Assembly: GCA_038199755.1 (NCBI GenBank)
Contig: JBBPYR010000249.1
Location: forward strand, 1 to 32,672
Direction: 5' to 3'
Length of the DNA: 32,672 nt
From: JBBPYR01 sp038199755
GTDB lineage: Bacteria > Chloroflexota > Ktedonobacteria > Ktedonobacterales > Ktedonobacteraceae
Under the pieces are notes generated by a model, which saw only the letters and a list, made by a program, of their open reading frames with translations, was not told the DNA's origin and made no database searches. Below are positions 16,581 through 25,044 of the stretch, piece by piece. Within the stretch, counting starts at the first letter, position 1; every line of letters begins with the position of its first letter. The translations under genes and the position numbers were made by a program.

Positions 16581-16644
16581 GCATATATAGCAAAGACGGC
16601 GAAGCATGCCTTTAAGGAGGCCTTGCCGTCTTTGCTATATATGC
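16581..16644. repeat. Perfect 20-bp inverted repeat downstream of the Uma2 gene
   Basis: The arm at 16581-16600 (GCATATATAGCAAAGACGGC) is perfectly complementary to 16625-16644, with a 24-base loop. It lies 29 bases beyond the stop of the Uma2 gene on its transcript side. It may end that transcript, but there is no T-run, so factor-independent termination is doubtful. Confidence 0.6.
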
Positions 16645-16673
16645 CCTTCATTAAGAACAGCATTTGCTCTCAA

Positions 16674-17285
16674 TCATCCTAGCTGAATACGTCGGTACAC
16701 ACTATCGAAAGGGAAACGAACGTCAATACTGGCAAGTTCAACTGTGTCGCCTTCTTGGTAGTGATATTGTCGCCAAAATTTGCCTTCACGTCGATAGACT
16801 TCGATAGTCTTATAGGTGCTGCCGATCAGCACATATTCTTGCAACGAGGGCAAAGCTTTATATGCAGAAAACTTTGCGCCGCGATCACGCTTTTCAGTCG
16901 TCGGTGACAATACCTCAATGATCACAGTTGGTTTCACGAGCATCGAACCTGTTTCCTGCTCACAGGATACCGTTACATCGGGATAGAGGTAGCGCTTTTC
17001 GGTCAACTTCATACGGGCATCGCTGCTATATGCCATACAGGGGCTATCTCCCAGAGCCACGCTCACCAGGGTTAACAGACGAGCGCAGAGAGCTGCATGG
17101 GCAACGCTCCCACCAGCCATGTCAACCAGAACAGTTTCTGTATAGGCGGAGGATGGCGGACGCAGCATATACACGAAGCCATCGATGTATTCATACTTGC
17201 CATCGGTAGCTTCGTCCAAGGCAAGATACTGTTCTACTGGCATATATATCAGGCTATCGGCGACTTCTGTTCTATCTACCGCCAT
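16674..17285 (-). CDS. Uma2-family (DUF820) putative endonuclease
   Basis: This 203-residue protein matches the Uma2/DUF820 family with a PD-(D/E)xK-type nuclease core. Typical features are MPVEQYLALDEATDGKYEYIDG near the N-terminus, the metal Asp in RYLYPDVTVSC, and PTVIIEVLSPTTEKRDRGAK followed by FSAYKALPSLQEYVLI. These genes are common and highly duplicated in Chloroflexota and cyanobacteria, often near mobile elements; their function is not established. GAGGAGG lies 7 bases before ATG 17285. It sits between trpF and the truncated trpF copy, so the gene is flanked by 54-bp direct repeats. Confidence 0.88.
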   Translation of the reverse strand: MAVDRTEVADSLIYMPVEQYLALDEATDGKYEYIDGFVYMLRPPSSAYTETVLVDMAGGSVAHAALCARLLTLVSVALGDSPCMAYSSDARMKLTEKRYLYPDVTVSCEQETGSMLVKPTVIIEVLSPTTEKRDRGAKFSAYKALPSLQEYVLIGSTYKTIEVYRREGKFWRQYHYQEGDTVELASIDVRFPFDSVYRRIQLG

Positions 17286-17379
17286 AAATGCCTCCTCTTA
17301 TGTGTACTTCTACTTTCACAAGTGTACATGATATGAGCAAGAATTGCTATTGTCTTTTTTGCAACCAATCTCTTACTAA

Positions 17380-17503
17380 GGAAACCATCTCCAGCGCGGA
17401 CGCCCCGTAGTGTATCGCTAGCTGCGCCTCTTCAAGGCTGCTGATGCAGCAAATTTTTACACGCGGTTTTTTTGTTGGTTGCATCGCTGTGGTTCTCTTC
17501 CAT
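17380..17503 (-). pseudogene. Truncated copy of trpF 5' end
   Basis: About 120 bp duplicates the 5' end of trpF in the same orientation. Bases 17437-17490 are identical to 16335-16388 (54 bases) and the flanks match with scattered changes up to about 17380. In the trpF frame it reads WKRTTAMQPTKKPRVKICC and continues to ASALEMVSLV, then diverges and stops at 17347. The first ATG is destroyed by an extra G. Without a barrel it cannot be an enzyme. Confidence 0.85.
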
Positions 17504-17710
17504 CTTGTATAGCCAAGTTCCTTTGCTCTGGCGAATGACCGAGAAGAATTGTTCGTGGTCATGTTCAGCGACAAGTTGAGAATGCAAGACTTTGATCGCT
17601 ACGATTTCTTTTTTTGAGAAATCTTCAGCTTTATAAACACTCCCAAAGCCACCATTTCCAATCATATCAACGATGACGTAGTCACCAATACGGTCGCCCT
17701 TACTTACCAT
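17432..17710 (-). pseudogene. Truncated Ser/Thr protein kinase, fused out of frame to the trpF copy
   Basis: The first 60 or so residues are a eukaryotic-type protein kinase N-lobe: GDYVIVDMIGNGGFGSVYKA with glycine loop residues 18-23, then VAIKVL with the ATP-binding Lys40. The kinase ends near HDHEQFFSVIRQ. The frame then enters the trpF copy at about 17503 in the wrong frame and stops at 17432, giving a 92-residue chimera. All catalytic motifs (HRD, DFG) are missing. A GAGGG element precedes ATG 17710, so a short product could still be made, but kinase activity is impossible. Confidence 0.8.
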
Positions 17711-17791
17711 ATCTGATACCCTCGTCTCTCTTAGAAGGTGCTTGTTGCACAGCTACATCATGTCAAACTTGTAAAGGTTTATGCTTGTGAA

Positions 17792-17819
17792 TTGTACAGT
17801 CATGCCGACGTAGTATAGT
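17792..17819 (+). promoter_or_regulatory. Candidate promoter of the LevR-type activator gene
   Basis: TTGTAC (17792-17797) and TATAGT (17814-17819) are spaced 16 bases, about 120 bases before the GTG start at 17938. Confidence 0.45.
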
Positions 17820-17937
17820 AGAGCGTAGTATGGAGTTGTCGCCAGTGTTGGCGGCTACATTTCCCTCAGAGGCTACCTATACTACACAGGCGCAGGCCCT
17901 TCAATGAACGTTTGCCTGCCGTGAAAGGGATCGTCTT

Positions 17938-20900
17938 GTGCATCGCAAGGATCGAGTTTTTTCCGCATTGCGATCATTGTGGACACAACGACCAGCACAA
18001 AGTGGTGTTTTGCGTCGTCATGCTGGCTTCAGCGCGGAAGAGGTGGCCCTGGTTGCAGACGTAGATCGTACCAACGCCAGCCGCGACTTAAATTTATTGG
18101 CGCAAGAGGGGCTGATCGAGCGCATCCCTGGTCGCCCCGTGCTGTTCACTATCAAAGAAACTCTCCTGCAAACAGAGGTCCGTTCTGTTGCTTCCAACTA
18201 TAAAGAGCAAGAAGCATGGAGCACCGTACATGGCACTGTCTCTACAGCGGTGAAGGCGCAGGAAACTGTGAAGCCGTCAACAGTGGTGGCGTCGGTGCAG
18301 GTGGGAGCGGTTGCCACCAGCTTTGAAACCTTGATCGGCAGTGCCGAGGGTCTCAAGGTGGCGATTCAGCAGGCGAAGGCCGCCATTTTGTATCCCCCAC
18401 GCGGTCTGCATACCCTCTTGCGTGGTCCGAGCGGCGTTGGCAAGACGACCTTTGCCCGCTTAATGCATGCCTTTGCCTTGGAGATGAAAGCATTACCGTC
18501 CAATGCGCCGTTTGTCAGCTTCAACTGCGCCGACTACGCTGGTAATCCACAATTGTTGATGGCCCACCTGTTCGGCGTGGTACGCGGTGCCTACACTGGA
18601 GCTGAGCGGGACCGCGAGGGACTAGTGGAGCAGGCACATAGCGGTATTCTCTTCCTTGATGAAGTGCATCGTCTGCCACCAGAGGGGCAGGAGATGCTTT
18701 TCTACCTGATGGACCGCGAACGCTTCCGCCGTTTGGGAGATTCACGCGAACGGCACGCCTCTGTTCTGTTGCTCGCCGCCAGCACTGAAGACCCGGCAAC
18801 CACCATGCTACCTACGTTTCGGCGCCGCATTCCTATGCTAATTAGCCTGCCCGGACTGCATGAGCGCACCATTGGCGAACGCTACGAACTGCTGCGCGCC
18901 TTCTTTACCACCGAGTGCAGCAGCATCGGTGCTAACATTCATGTGACGCCCCAGGTGCTACGCGCCTTGTTGCTCTATGATTGCCCCGGCAACATCGGGC
19001 AACTACGTACCGATGTGCAATTGACCTGTGCGCGTGCCTATCTTGAGTACCGCACCAACAACTTGTCAGAACTAAGCGTACACGCTGACGTTTTGCCGGA
19101 GCATGTGCGACGCGGCTTGCTGCACACCGCCGAATTGCGCCGCACCTTGGAACCCGTACAACACCTGCTCGAAGCCACTCATGTCTTTACCCCGACTGGC
19201 CTGAGCCTGAACAACGTGCCAGAGTCAGCGCAAGACCTCTATGAGACCATCAATAACGAACTCACGGTGTTACGCAACAGTGGTTTACAGGAAGATGAGA
19301 TTAGCCGTCTGCTCCATCTCAATATACAGCACTACTTCCAGCAATTCGCGCATAGCGTCAACCAGGAACGCTCCGACACCGTTTCGCACCTTGTTGATGA
19401 ACGCCTCGCAGAGGTCAGTCGTGGCATCGTGCAATACGCGGAAGAGCAACTGGGGCGTACCTTTCCAGAAAAGTTGCCCCTGGTGTTGGCCTTGCACCTC
19501 GCAAGCACCCTTGAGCGCATTACGCAGGGACGACCGGTGGTCGTTCCCGCGATACAAGCTATGCGGCAAACCTATCCCATCGAATACGAGATCGCACGGG
19601 TCGCCTTGCTGCGCGTTCGTTCGGCCCTGAATATTTCCCTGCCTGAGAGCGAAACCGATGTTTTGACCGTGCTCCTCGCCAACGCCGAGACGCTGTTAGA
19701 CAACGAGCAGGCCACCGTGGGTATCGTCGTTGCCGCACACGGTCGCGGCATCGCCACGAGCCTCGCAGAACTGGCGAACACGCTGGTCGGCGTCAATTCC
19801 GTGACGGCGGTCGAGTTGACGTTAGAGCAATCACCCGATGAACTGCTTGGGCAGGTCGCACATGCCATCTCGCGCTCAGATCAGGGTAGCGGCGTGTTAT
19901 TGCTCGTCGATTTCTCCTCATTGCTCTCGCTGGGCGAACTGGTGATGCAGCGCACAGGAACGCAGGTGCGCACCGTCTCTAACGTCAGTGCGCCACTACT
20001 GATTGAGGCTGTACGCAAAGCACAACGCTCACAGCACGTGACGCTCGATCAACTAGCTGCCAGCATTGCACAGTTCCATAGCGGCGACAAACAAGATCAC
20101 CATAACGTGCGTTACGACAGAAGAGAAGGAGTTCACAATCAGGCACTAGCGACGGATATTTCAGGTGGCAAGGCTTCTCTCACGCCAGCAGCGCAAACAG
20201 CTCGCGTCATCCTCACCGTCTGCCTGACTGGTTTTGGCAGTGCTCTCAAGCTTGCCGAACTGATCGAGTCGCACCTGCCAAACTTGCGACAACAGGGCAT
20301 AGAGACGATATGCATGGACATCAACCTGTCCAGCAAAACCTCAGACGAGGTGCAGCGCATGGTGGGCAACCGTCAGGTTGTCGCGATTGTGGGGACCATC
20401 AATCCCCACCTTGAACGCTACCCCTTCATTTCGCTCACCGAAATCCTTTTTGGCGATGGCATTACGCGCTTGCACACCTTGCTGGGGAGCACACTAATCG
20501 ATCCCGCCCTACTGCAACCAGCAATACGAGCAGAAGTGCCATCCCCCTCCCCTATAGCGGCGGAGTCGGCAATCTTCGCGAGGCGTGCTGACCTCATTCA
20601 CGAAATAGCACACACGCTCACACAACGCATGCTTTTCCTGAATCCTGCACGTGCCCTGCCATTAATTGACCGCATGATTGAGATGATCGAAATCGAAGTT
20701 GGCGAAACCTTCGAGATCGAGGTTCTGGCGGGCCTCATTCTCCATCTCGCCTGTATTCTGGAACGTGGCATCCAGCAAAAAGAGATGCTTGTTAGCGAAA
20801 CCATCCGTCTGCGTGTCGAGCAACAGTTTTCACGTGAACTCGCCATCTGCCGCCACGCGCTCCAGGTGCTCAGCAGCCAGGTTGCCCGCACCCTCCCGGA

Positions 20901-20958
20901 TGAGGAAGCGTACAACATTGTGGGCATTCTCAGACAAGTTGATATCTTCATTCAATAA
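17938..20958 (+). CDS. LevR/CelR-type sigma-54-dependent PTS-regulated transcriptional activator
   Basis: This 1006-residue regulator has the full LevR layout. Residues 1-75 form a winged helix (EEVALVADVDRTNASRDL). An AAA+ sigma-54 activator domain spans about 115-370, with Walker A RGPSGVGKTT (162-171), the sigma-54 contact loop GAYTGA (217-222) and Walker B LFLDEVH (238-244). Then come PRD1 (about 430-545), an EIIA-Man-like domain with phospho-His601 in VVAAHGRG, an EIIB-like domain with Cys762 in TVCLTGFGS, and PRD2 (about 870-1000). Such proteins drive sigma-54 promoters of sugar PTS operons and are switched by PTS phosphorylation. PTS genes and a -24/-12 promoter follow directly. The start is GTG with AAAGGGA about 7 bases upstream. 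Tyr replaces Phe in GAFTGA, a tolerated variant. Confidence 0.93.
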   Translation: MHRKDRVFSALRSLWTQRPAQSGVLRRHAGFSAEEVALVADVDRTNASRDLNLLAQEGLIERIPGRPVLFTIKETLLQTEVRSVASNYKEQEAWSTVHGTVSTAVKAQETVKPSTVVASVQVGAVATSFETLIGSAEGLKVAIQQAKAAILYPPRGLHTLLRGPSGVGKTTFARLMHAFALEMKALPSNAPFVSFNCADYAGNPQLLMAHLFGVVRGAYTGAERDREGLVEQAHSGILFLDEVHRLPPEGQEMLFYLMDRERFRRLGDSRERHASVLLLAASTEDPATTMLPTFRRRIPMLISLPGLHERTIGERYELLRAFFTTECSSIGANIHVTPQVLRALLLYDCPGNIGQLRTDVQLTCARAYLEYRTNNLSELSVHADVLPEHVRRGLLHTAELRRTLEPVQHLLEATHVFTPTGLSLNNVPESAQDLYETINNELTVLRNSGLQEDEISRLLHLNIQHYFQQFAHSVNQERSDTVSHLVDERLAEVSRGIVQYAEEQLGRTFPEKLPLVLALHLASTLERITQGRPVVVPAIQAMRQTYPIEYEIARVALLRVRSALNISLPESETDVLTVLLANAETLLDNEQATVGIVVAAHGRGIATSLAELANTLVGVNSVTAVELTLEQSPDELLGQVAHAISRSDQGSGVLLLVDFSSLLSLGELVMQRTGTQVRTVSNVSAPLLIEAVRKAQRSQHVTLDQLAASIAQFHSGDKQDHHNVRYDRREGVHNQALATDISGGKASLTPAAQTARVILTVCLTGFGSALKLAELIESHLPNLRQQGIETICMDINLSSKTSDEVQRMVGNRQVVAIVGTINPHLERYPFISLTEILFGDGITRLHTLLGSTLIDPALLQPAIRAEVPSPSPIAAESAIFARRADLIHEIAHTLTQRMLFLNPARALPLIDRMIEMIEIEVGETFEIEVLAGLILHLACILERGIQQKEMLVSETIRLRVEQQFSRELAICRHALQVLSSQVARTLPDEEAYNIVGILRQVDIFIQ

Positions 20959-20974
20959 ATGAGGTTGGGCACCA

Positions 20975-21002
20975 AATGTGTGCTATCTGTGCTACACACA
21001 TT
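20975..21002. promoter_or_regulatory. Palindromic activator-site candidate upstream of the sigma-54 promoter
   Basis: AATGTGTG (20975-20982) and CACACATT (20995-21002) form a perfect 8-bp dyad with a 12-base spacer. Overlapping it is a 9-bp tandem repeat, TGTGCTATC/TGTGCTACA (20979-20996), and TGTGCTATC recurs at 21063-21071. The dyad ends two bases before the -24 element. It is the natural candidate for activator binding but lies closer to the core promoter than usual. Confidence 0.5.
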
Positions 21003-21003
21003 A

Positions 21004-21019
21004 TGGCATTCTTCTTGCA
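21004..21019 (+). promoter_or_regulatory. sigma-54 (-24/-12) promoter of the PTS operon
   Basis: TGGCATTCTTCTTGCA matches the sigma-54 consensus TGGCAC-N5-TTGCA with correct GG/GC spacing and one mismatch. It lies about 45 bases after the activator gene and about 120 bases before the EIIB start, so transcription would start near 21030. Confidence 0.8.
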
Positions 21020-21139
21020 CTATAGATGTGCAGACCCTACGGTTCCAGATATGGTACGCAAGTGTGCTATCAGGAGATTTCGTTCATTGCCGAAAGCACA
21101 CAATGAAGATACATGATGGAACCTAGCAAAAGAGGCTCT

Positions 21140-21469
21140 ATGGTACGAGTATTGATTGTTTGCAGTTGGGGCATGTCTACCAGCCTGCTGGTAGAAAGCA
21201 TGCACAGTGCCGCAACGACAAGCCAGTATGCACTCACGGTTGAGGCATTAAGTGCTGGCGAGTACGCGGCAAAGGTTGACGCCTGTGATGTCGTCTTAAT
21301 CGCTCCACAGATCCGTCATCTGCGCAAGAGTATTGAAAAACTGGCAGCGTCTGCCGGAAAACCTGTTGCCCTTATCGAGCCATTTCATTATGCCACGATG
21401 AACGGACAGGCGGTACTTGAGCAGGTACAACAACTGCTACGGACGCAGGAAGGGAGAGCGACAACGTGA
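21140..21469 (+). CDS. PTS lactose/cellobiose-family EIIB component
   Basis: This 109-residue cytoplasmic protein matches EIIB of the lactose/cellobiose/chitobiose PTS family. The phosphocysteine loop is VRVLIVCSWGMSTSLLVESM with Cys8. It passes phosphate from EIIA to the sugar bound by EIIC. Start ATG 21140 places the usual short lead before the first strand and has AGAGG about 4 bases upstream; the frame is open to ATG 21113 without a good ribosome site. The stop overlaps the GTG of the EIIC gene, indicating translational coupling. No EIIA gene lies nearby. Confidence 0.9.
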   Translation: MVRVLIVCSWGMSTSLLVESMHSAATTSQYALTVEALSAGEYAAKVDACDVVLIAPQIRHLRKSIEKLAASAGKPVALIEPFHYATMNGQAVLEQVQQLLRTQEGRATT

Positions 21470-22791
21470 GTAGCTTCATCGAACGCGGTAGCGAGCTATT
21501 TGAGCGTTACTTCGTGCCTCCACTTAGTGCCATAGCCAGTAACATCTATTTGCAAGCGATTCGTGATGCCTTCATTATTTTTACGCTACCACTGATCATT
21601 GCAGGTAGTGTGTTTCTGATCGTCGCCAATCCACCAGTGCCTGCTCTGGCTGAACTGCTCAAACCATATAACGCCGCCATTCTCGTGCCATTTGATCTCT
21701 CGTTCGGCCTGATGGCCCTTTTCCTATCCTTTGGCGTGGCCTATAGCTTGGCACAGTATCGGCGTACAGAGCCAGTACAACCAGGCATTGTCGCCATGAT
21801 GCTGTTCCTGATCGCTAGCATGCCAATGCGCGACCTGAACACCATGCCCTTTGGTGAGGTCCTTCCTTATCTGGGCGGGCAAGGTCTGCTGGTGGCTATC
21901 CTGATGGGCATTCTCTCGACTGAAGTCATGCGCCTGTTTCGCGGTTCACGCTTCACCATCCAGTTACCAAAGACCGTGCCACCGAATGTAAAGCGTGCCT
22001 TTGAAGCTCTGATACCAACCCTGTTCTTAATGACACTGGTATGGATCATCGAGTGGTTTGTCAGTGCTCACACCTTTGTAGAAAATCATACTGTCCATCA
22101 ATTGACGTTACCCATTTTGCTGATGCATCTTTTTCAGCCACTCGTCTTTGTGCAAGACAGCTATCCAGCCGCCTTGCTAGAAATCATCTTGATGATGCTG
22201 CTGTGGTCAGTGGGCATTCACGGCATGAATGTGGTCACAGCCATAGCCTTGCCATTTTGGTTGAGCACGCTGACTGCGAACGTTGCCAACGGTGCTCATG
22301 GCATTGTAACCGAACCATTTTTCCATATTTTCGCCCATCTCGGTGGTTCCGGCGCAACCTGGCCTCTGGTCATTTATATGTTGCGTTCACGCTCGATACA
22401 GTTGCGAACCGTAGGTAAGGTCGCGCTGGGACCTGCTATTTTTAATATAAATGAGCCAGTCACCTTTGGTGTACCGATGACACTGAATCCGATCATGATG
22501 ATACCCTTCATCTTCGTACCCGTCATCATCGTCACCATCAACTATCTGGTATTCAGCTTTGGTTTCGTGCATGTCCCAATAGTCATGCAACCATTTACCG
22601 TTCCCGTTGGAGTCAGCGGCTTCATCGCCACGAATGATATTCGTGGTAGCCTGCTTCAGTTCTTTGATCTCGCTGTCTCCGCGATTCTATATTATCCATT
22701 TTTCAAGGCTTGGGAACGAGTCCTGGTCGCCCGTGAAACGGCGGATACACCGCAGGAAGAGCCTCGTGCTCTCGTCGCGTCTCGTATATAG
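21466..22791 (+). CDS. PTS lactose/cellobiose-family EIIC permease
   Basis: This 441-residue membrane protein with about 10 helices is the sugar channel of a lactose/cellobiose-family PTS. It begins FIERGSELFERYFVPPLSAI, as in CelB-type EIIC, and contains WSVGIHGMNVV and FNINEPVTFGVPMTLNPIMM, the conserved substrate-site segments. The start is GTG overlapping the EIIB stop (GTGA). Substrates for the family include cellobiose, chitobiose and lactose; which one applies here cannot be told. HPr, EI and EIIA must be encoded elsewhere. Confidence 0.92.
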   Translation: MSSFIERGSELFERYFVPPLSAIASNIYLQAIRDAFIIFTLPLIIAGSVFLIVANPPVPALAELLKPYNAAILVPFDLSFGLMALFLSFGVAYSLAQYRRTEPVQPGIVAMMLFLIASMPMRDLNTMPFGEVLPYLGGQGLLVAILMGILSTEVMRLFRGSRFTIQLPKTVPPNVKRAFEALIPTLFLMTLVWIIEWFVSAHTFVENHTVHQLTLPILLMHLFQPLVFVQDSYPAALLEIILMMLLWSVGIHGMNVVTAIALPFWLSTLTANVANGAHGIVTEPFFHIFAHLGGSGATWPLVIYMLRSRSIQLRTVGKVALGPAIFNINEPVTFGVPMTLNPIMMIPFIFVPVIIVTINYLVFSFGFVHVPIVMQPFTVPVGVSGFIATNDIRGSLLQFFDLAVSAILYYPFFKAWERVLVARETADTPQEEPRALVASRI

Positions 22792-22930
22792 GGACCCGAT
22801 TATGCGTATCGTTGCTTAGTTAAGACCAGGAAAATAAACGCCGGAAAGGGGGATTGCGTAACACTTGCAATTACGACGCAAAACCACTGTTTTTGTTGAG
22901 CAGTGTGTTGTACAATTAGGTTTACAAAGC

Positions 22931-22950
22931 CCACACCCAGTCAGGTGTGG
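22931..22950 (+). promoter_or_regulatory. Hairpin in leader of the sugar-binding protein gene
   Basis: CCACACC, loop CAGTCA, GGTGTGG form a perfect 7-bp hairpin ending 3-4 bases before the GGAAGGA ribosome site of the binding-protein gene. A TACAAT -10-like box lies just upstream at 22911-22916 without a clear -35. The hairpin may protect the 5' end or modulate translation. Confidence 0.4.
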
Positions 22951-22970
22951 AGTGGAAGGACATTTCAACG

Positions 22971-24125
22971 ATGAAGGTATTATTTAGTCACCAGCACAGG
23001 GCGTTTACTGTGTTTGTAAGCGTTCTGTTGCTCTCACTTGCCCTCGCGGCTTGCGGAAGCAGCGCAAACGGCGGTGGTACTACTGGCGGTGGCGGCACAA
23101 CCGCGACCGGTGCGAATGGCGGCAAAGGTTGTAAAAAGGTCGGCGTACTGCTACCTGATACCGCCTCCTCTGCTCGCTGGGACGGTGTAGACAAGCCAGA
23201 CTTGACAGCAGGTATTCCCAAAGCCCTCTCTGGCGCGACCGTAGACTACTACAACGCCAATGGTAGTGCAGCCACCCAGCAGAACCAAGCTGACCAAGCT
23301 CTGACAAAGGGCGACTGCATCCTAGTCGTCGCAGCACAGGATAGTGATGCCGCCTCCGCCATTGTGCAGGCTGCTGACAAGCAGGGCGTTCCTGTTATCG
23401 GCTATGACCGTCTGATCCAGGACGACAAACTCAAGTTCTATGTTTCCTTCGACAACGTCAAGGTTGGCGAACTTCAGGGACAGTATGTCGTCGATCATTA
23501 CAAAGACTTCACCTCCAAGAGCAAAAACCTTGTCATGATTAATGGCTCCAAGACCGACAACAACGCCATTCTGTTCAACCAGGGTGCCAACAGTAAGATT
23601 CAGCCTTTGGTTGATAGTGGTTCGTTGAAGAAAGTCTATGATACCTTTACTCCCGACTGGAACAACGACACTGCCCGTACTGAGATGGATCAGGCTCTGA
23701 CGAAAAACCAGAACAACGTTGGCGTCGCATACGTCGCGAACGATGGTATGGCAAACTCCGTCATTGCCTCGCTCAAGGCGCAGAAGCTCAATGGTAAGGT
23801 TCTCGTCACTGGCCAAGATGCCACCGTTGCCGGTATCCAAAACATTCTGACAGGCGACCAGAGCATGACCGTTTACAAAGCTATCGTCAAAGAAGCTGAC
23901 GCGACATCACAGCTCGTTGCTGCTATCAGCAATGGCACCGATACCGCTTCACTGACCAACGGTAGCACCACCAAGGATAAGAACGGCACTGCTATTCCAT
24001 CCGTACTTGAGACTCCCGTTGCTGTTGACAAGACCAACTTCCAGACCACGGTTATCGCTGACGGTTTCGTCACGAAGGCTCAGGTCTGTCAGGGTCTGCC
24101 CGCAGGCACAGGGAATTTCTGTTAA
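22971..24125 (+). CDS. Xylose/ribose-type ABC transporter substrate-binding lipoprotein
   Basis: This 384-residue lipoprotein has a signal peptide and lipobox LALAACGS (lipidated Cys28), then a Gly/Thr-rich linker and a type-1 periplasmic-binding fold similar to XylF. Typical segments are KKVGVLLPDTASSARWDGVD, YYNANGSAATQQNQADQAL, GVPVIGYDRLI and VAYVANDGMANSVI. It should bind a monosaccharide, xylose being the best guess, and deliver it to the ABC permease encoded downstream. ATG 22971 has GGAAGGA about 10 bases upstream; an in-frame GTG at 22947 precedes that site. Four cysteines besides the lipidated one include a C-terminal Cys. Confidence 0.9.
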   Translation: MKVLFSHQHRAFTVFVSVLLLSLALAACGSSANGGGTTGGGGTTATGANGGKGCKKVGVLLPDTASSARWDGVDKPDLTAGIPKALSGATVDYYNANGSAATQQNQADQALTKGDCILVVAAQDSDAASAIVQAADKQGVPVIGYDRLIQDDKLKFYVSFDNVKVGELQGQYVVDHYKDFTSKSKNLVMINGSKTDNNAILFNQGANSKIQPLVDSGSLKKVYDTFTPDWNNDTARTEMDQALTKNQNNVGVAYVANDGMANSVIASLKAQKLNGKVLVTGQDATVAGIQNILTGDQSMTVYKAIVKEADATSQLVAAISNGTDTASLTNGSTTKDKNGTAIPSVLETPVAVDKTNFQTTVIADGFVTKAQVCQGLPAGTGNFC

Positions 24126-24158
24126 GCTTTTCCCGTCACAATAAATAGTGTCCTTTAT

Positions 24159-24194
24159 GGTGCGGGTTGTAGCGTTCGCGCTATAACCCGCACC
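24159..24194 (+). promoter_or_regulatory. Intercistronic hairpin between binding-protein and ATPase genes
   Basis: A 16-bp stem (24159-24174 with 24179-24194, one G-T wobble) closes on a TTCG tetraloop. There is no T-run, so it is more likely an mRNA stabiliser or partial terminator that keeps the binding protein in excess over the ATPase. It sits 34 bases after the lipoprotein stop. Confidence 0.7.
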
Positions 24195-24217
24195 TCTCAA
24201 CACATTTGGAGGGCCAT

Positions 24218-25042
24218 ATGGCTGATAGCAATGCTCCTACAGTGAGCGCAACCTATGAGCGATCTGTAAGGGGTGAGCCGCTCCTCAAGATGCGCGGCAT
24301 TAACAAATCATTTGGAGCGGTGCGCGCTCTTACCGACGTAGACTTTGAAGTCTATGCAGGAGAAGTCGTCGGTCTCGTCGGTGACAACGGTGCTGGCAAA
24401 TCGACGCTCATCAAAACCATAGCAGGCGTCAGTCCTGCCGATACGGGTGAAATTACCGTTGAAGGACAGTCCGTCAATATTGCCACCCCACAGGTTGCGA
24501 CACGCCTGGGTATCGAAACGGTTTACCAGGACCTCGCCCTCTGCGACAACCTTGATGTTGTCAACAATCTCTTCCTGGGACGCGAAGAGCGCACCCCATA
24601 TCGCGCCTTGCGTGAAAATGAAATGGAAATGAAAGCTGTCCATGTACTACAAACGTTGAATGTAAAAATCCCTTCCCTGCGTGCTCCCGTCGCCGCGCTC
24701 TCCGGCGGTCAGCGGCAATCCATCGCCGTTGCCAGAACTATTTTACACAATGCAAAAGTTGTGCTCCTCGATGAGCCTACCGCTGCTCTCGGCGTGGTGC
24801 AAACGCGCCAAGTATTAAATCTTATTCTACGTTTACGTGAGCAGGGCTTGGCGGTGGTCGTCATCTCACACAATCTCGCTGACGTGTTTGAGGTGGTAGA
24901 TCGCGTGATCGTACTTCGACTTGGTAAAAGGGTTGGTACATTTGATGTTAAAAACACCACACCCGAACTGGTGGTCGCCTCCATCACGGGCGCGCAATTT
25001 GGCGAATTAACAAAAGATCCTAATGAGATTGTAGGAGCATAA
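24218..25042 (+). CDS. Sugar ABC transporter ATP-binding protein (single-domain)
   Basis: This 274-residue ATPase powers the adjacent sugar transporter. Walker A is GDNGAGKS (residues 55-62), the signature is LSGGQRQSIAVARTI, Walker B is VVLLDEPTAALG, and the switch His is in VVISHN. The sequence is of the XylG/RbsA/FrcA carbohydrate class, but there is only one nucleotide-binding domain where RbsA and XylG have two, so a homodimer as in FrcA is expected. ATG 24218 has GGAGGG 5 bases upstream; the in-frame TTG at 24206 is rejected. The permease gene follows after 2 bases. Confidence 0.92.
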   Translation: MADSNAPTVSATYERSVRGEPLLKMRGINKSFGAVRALTDVDFEVYAGEVVGLVGDNGAGKSTLIKTIAGVSPADTGEITVEGQSVNIATPQVATRLGIETVYQDLALCDNLDVVNNLFLGREERTPYRALRENEMEMKAVHVLQTLNVKIPSLRAPVAALSGGQRQSIAVARTILHNAKVVLLDEPTAALGVVQTRQVLNLILRLREQGLAVVVISHNLADVFEVVDRVIVLRLGKRVGTFDVKNTTPELVVASITGAQFGELTKDPNEIVGA

Positions 25043-25044
25043 TT

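Noticed and set aside
20979..21071. CRISPR-like or iteron array formed by TGTGCTATC repeats
   Set aside because: Only three short 9-bp units occur, two in tandem and one 67 bases beyond the tandem pair, next to a sigma-54 promoter. A regulatory site explains them better.
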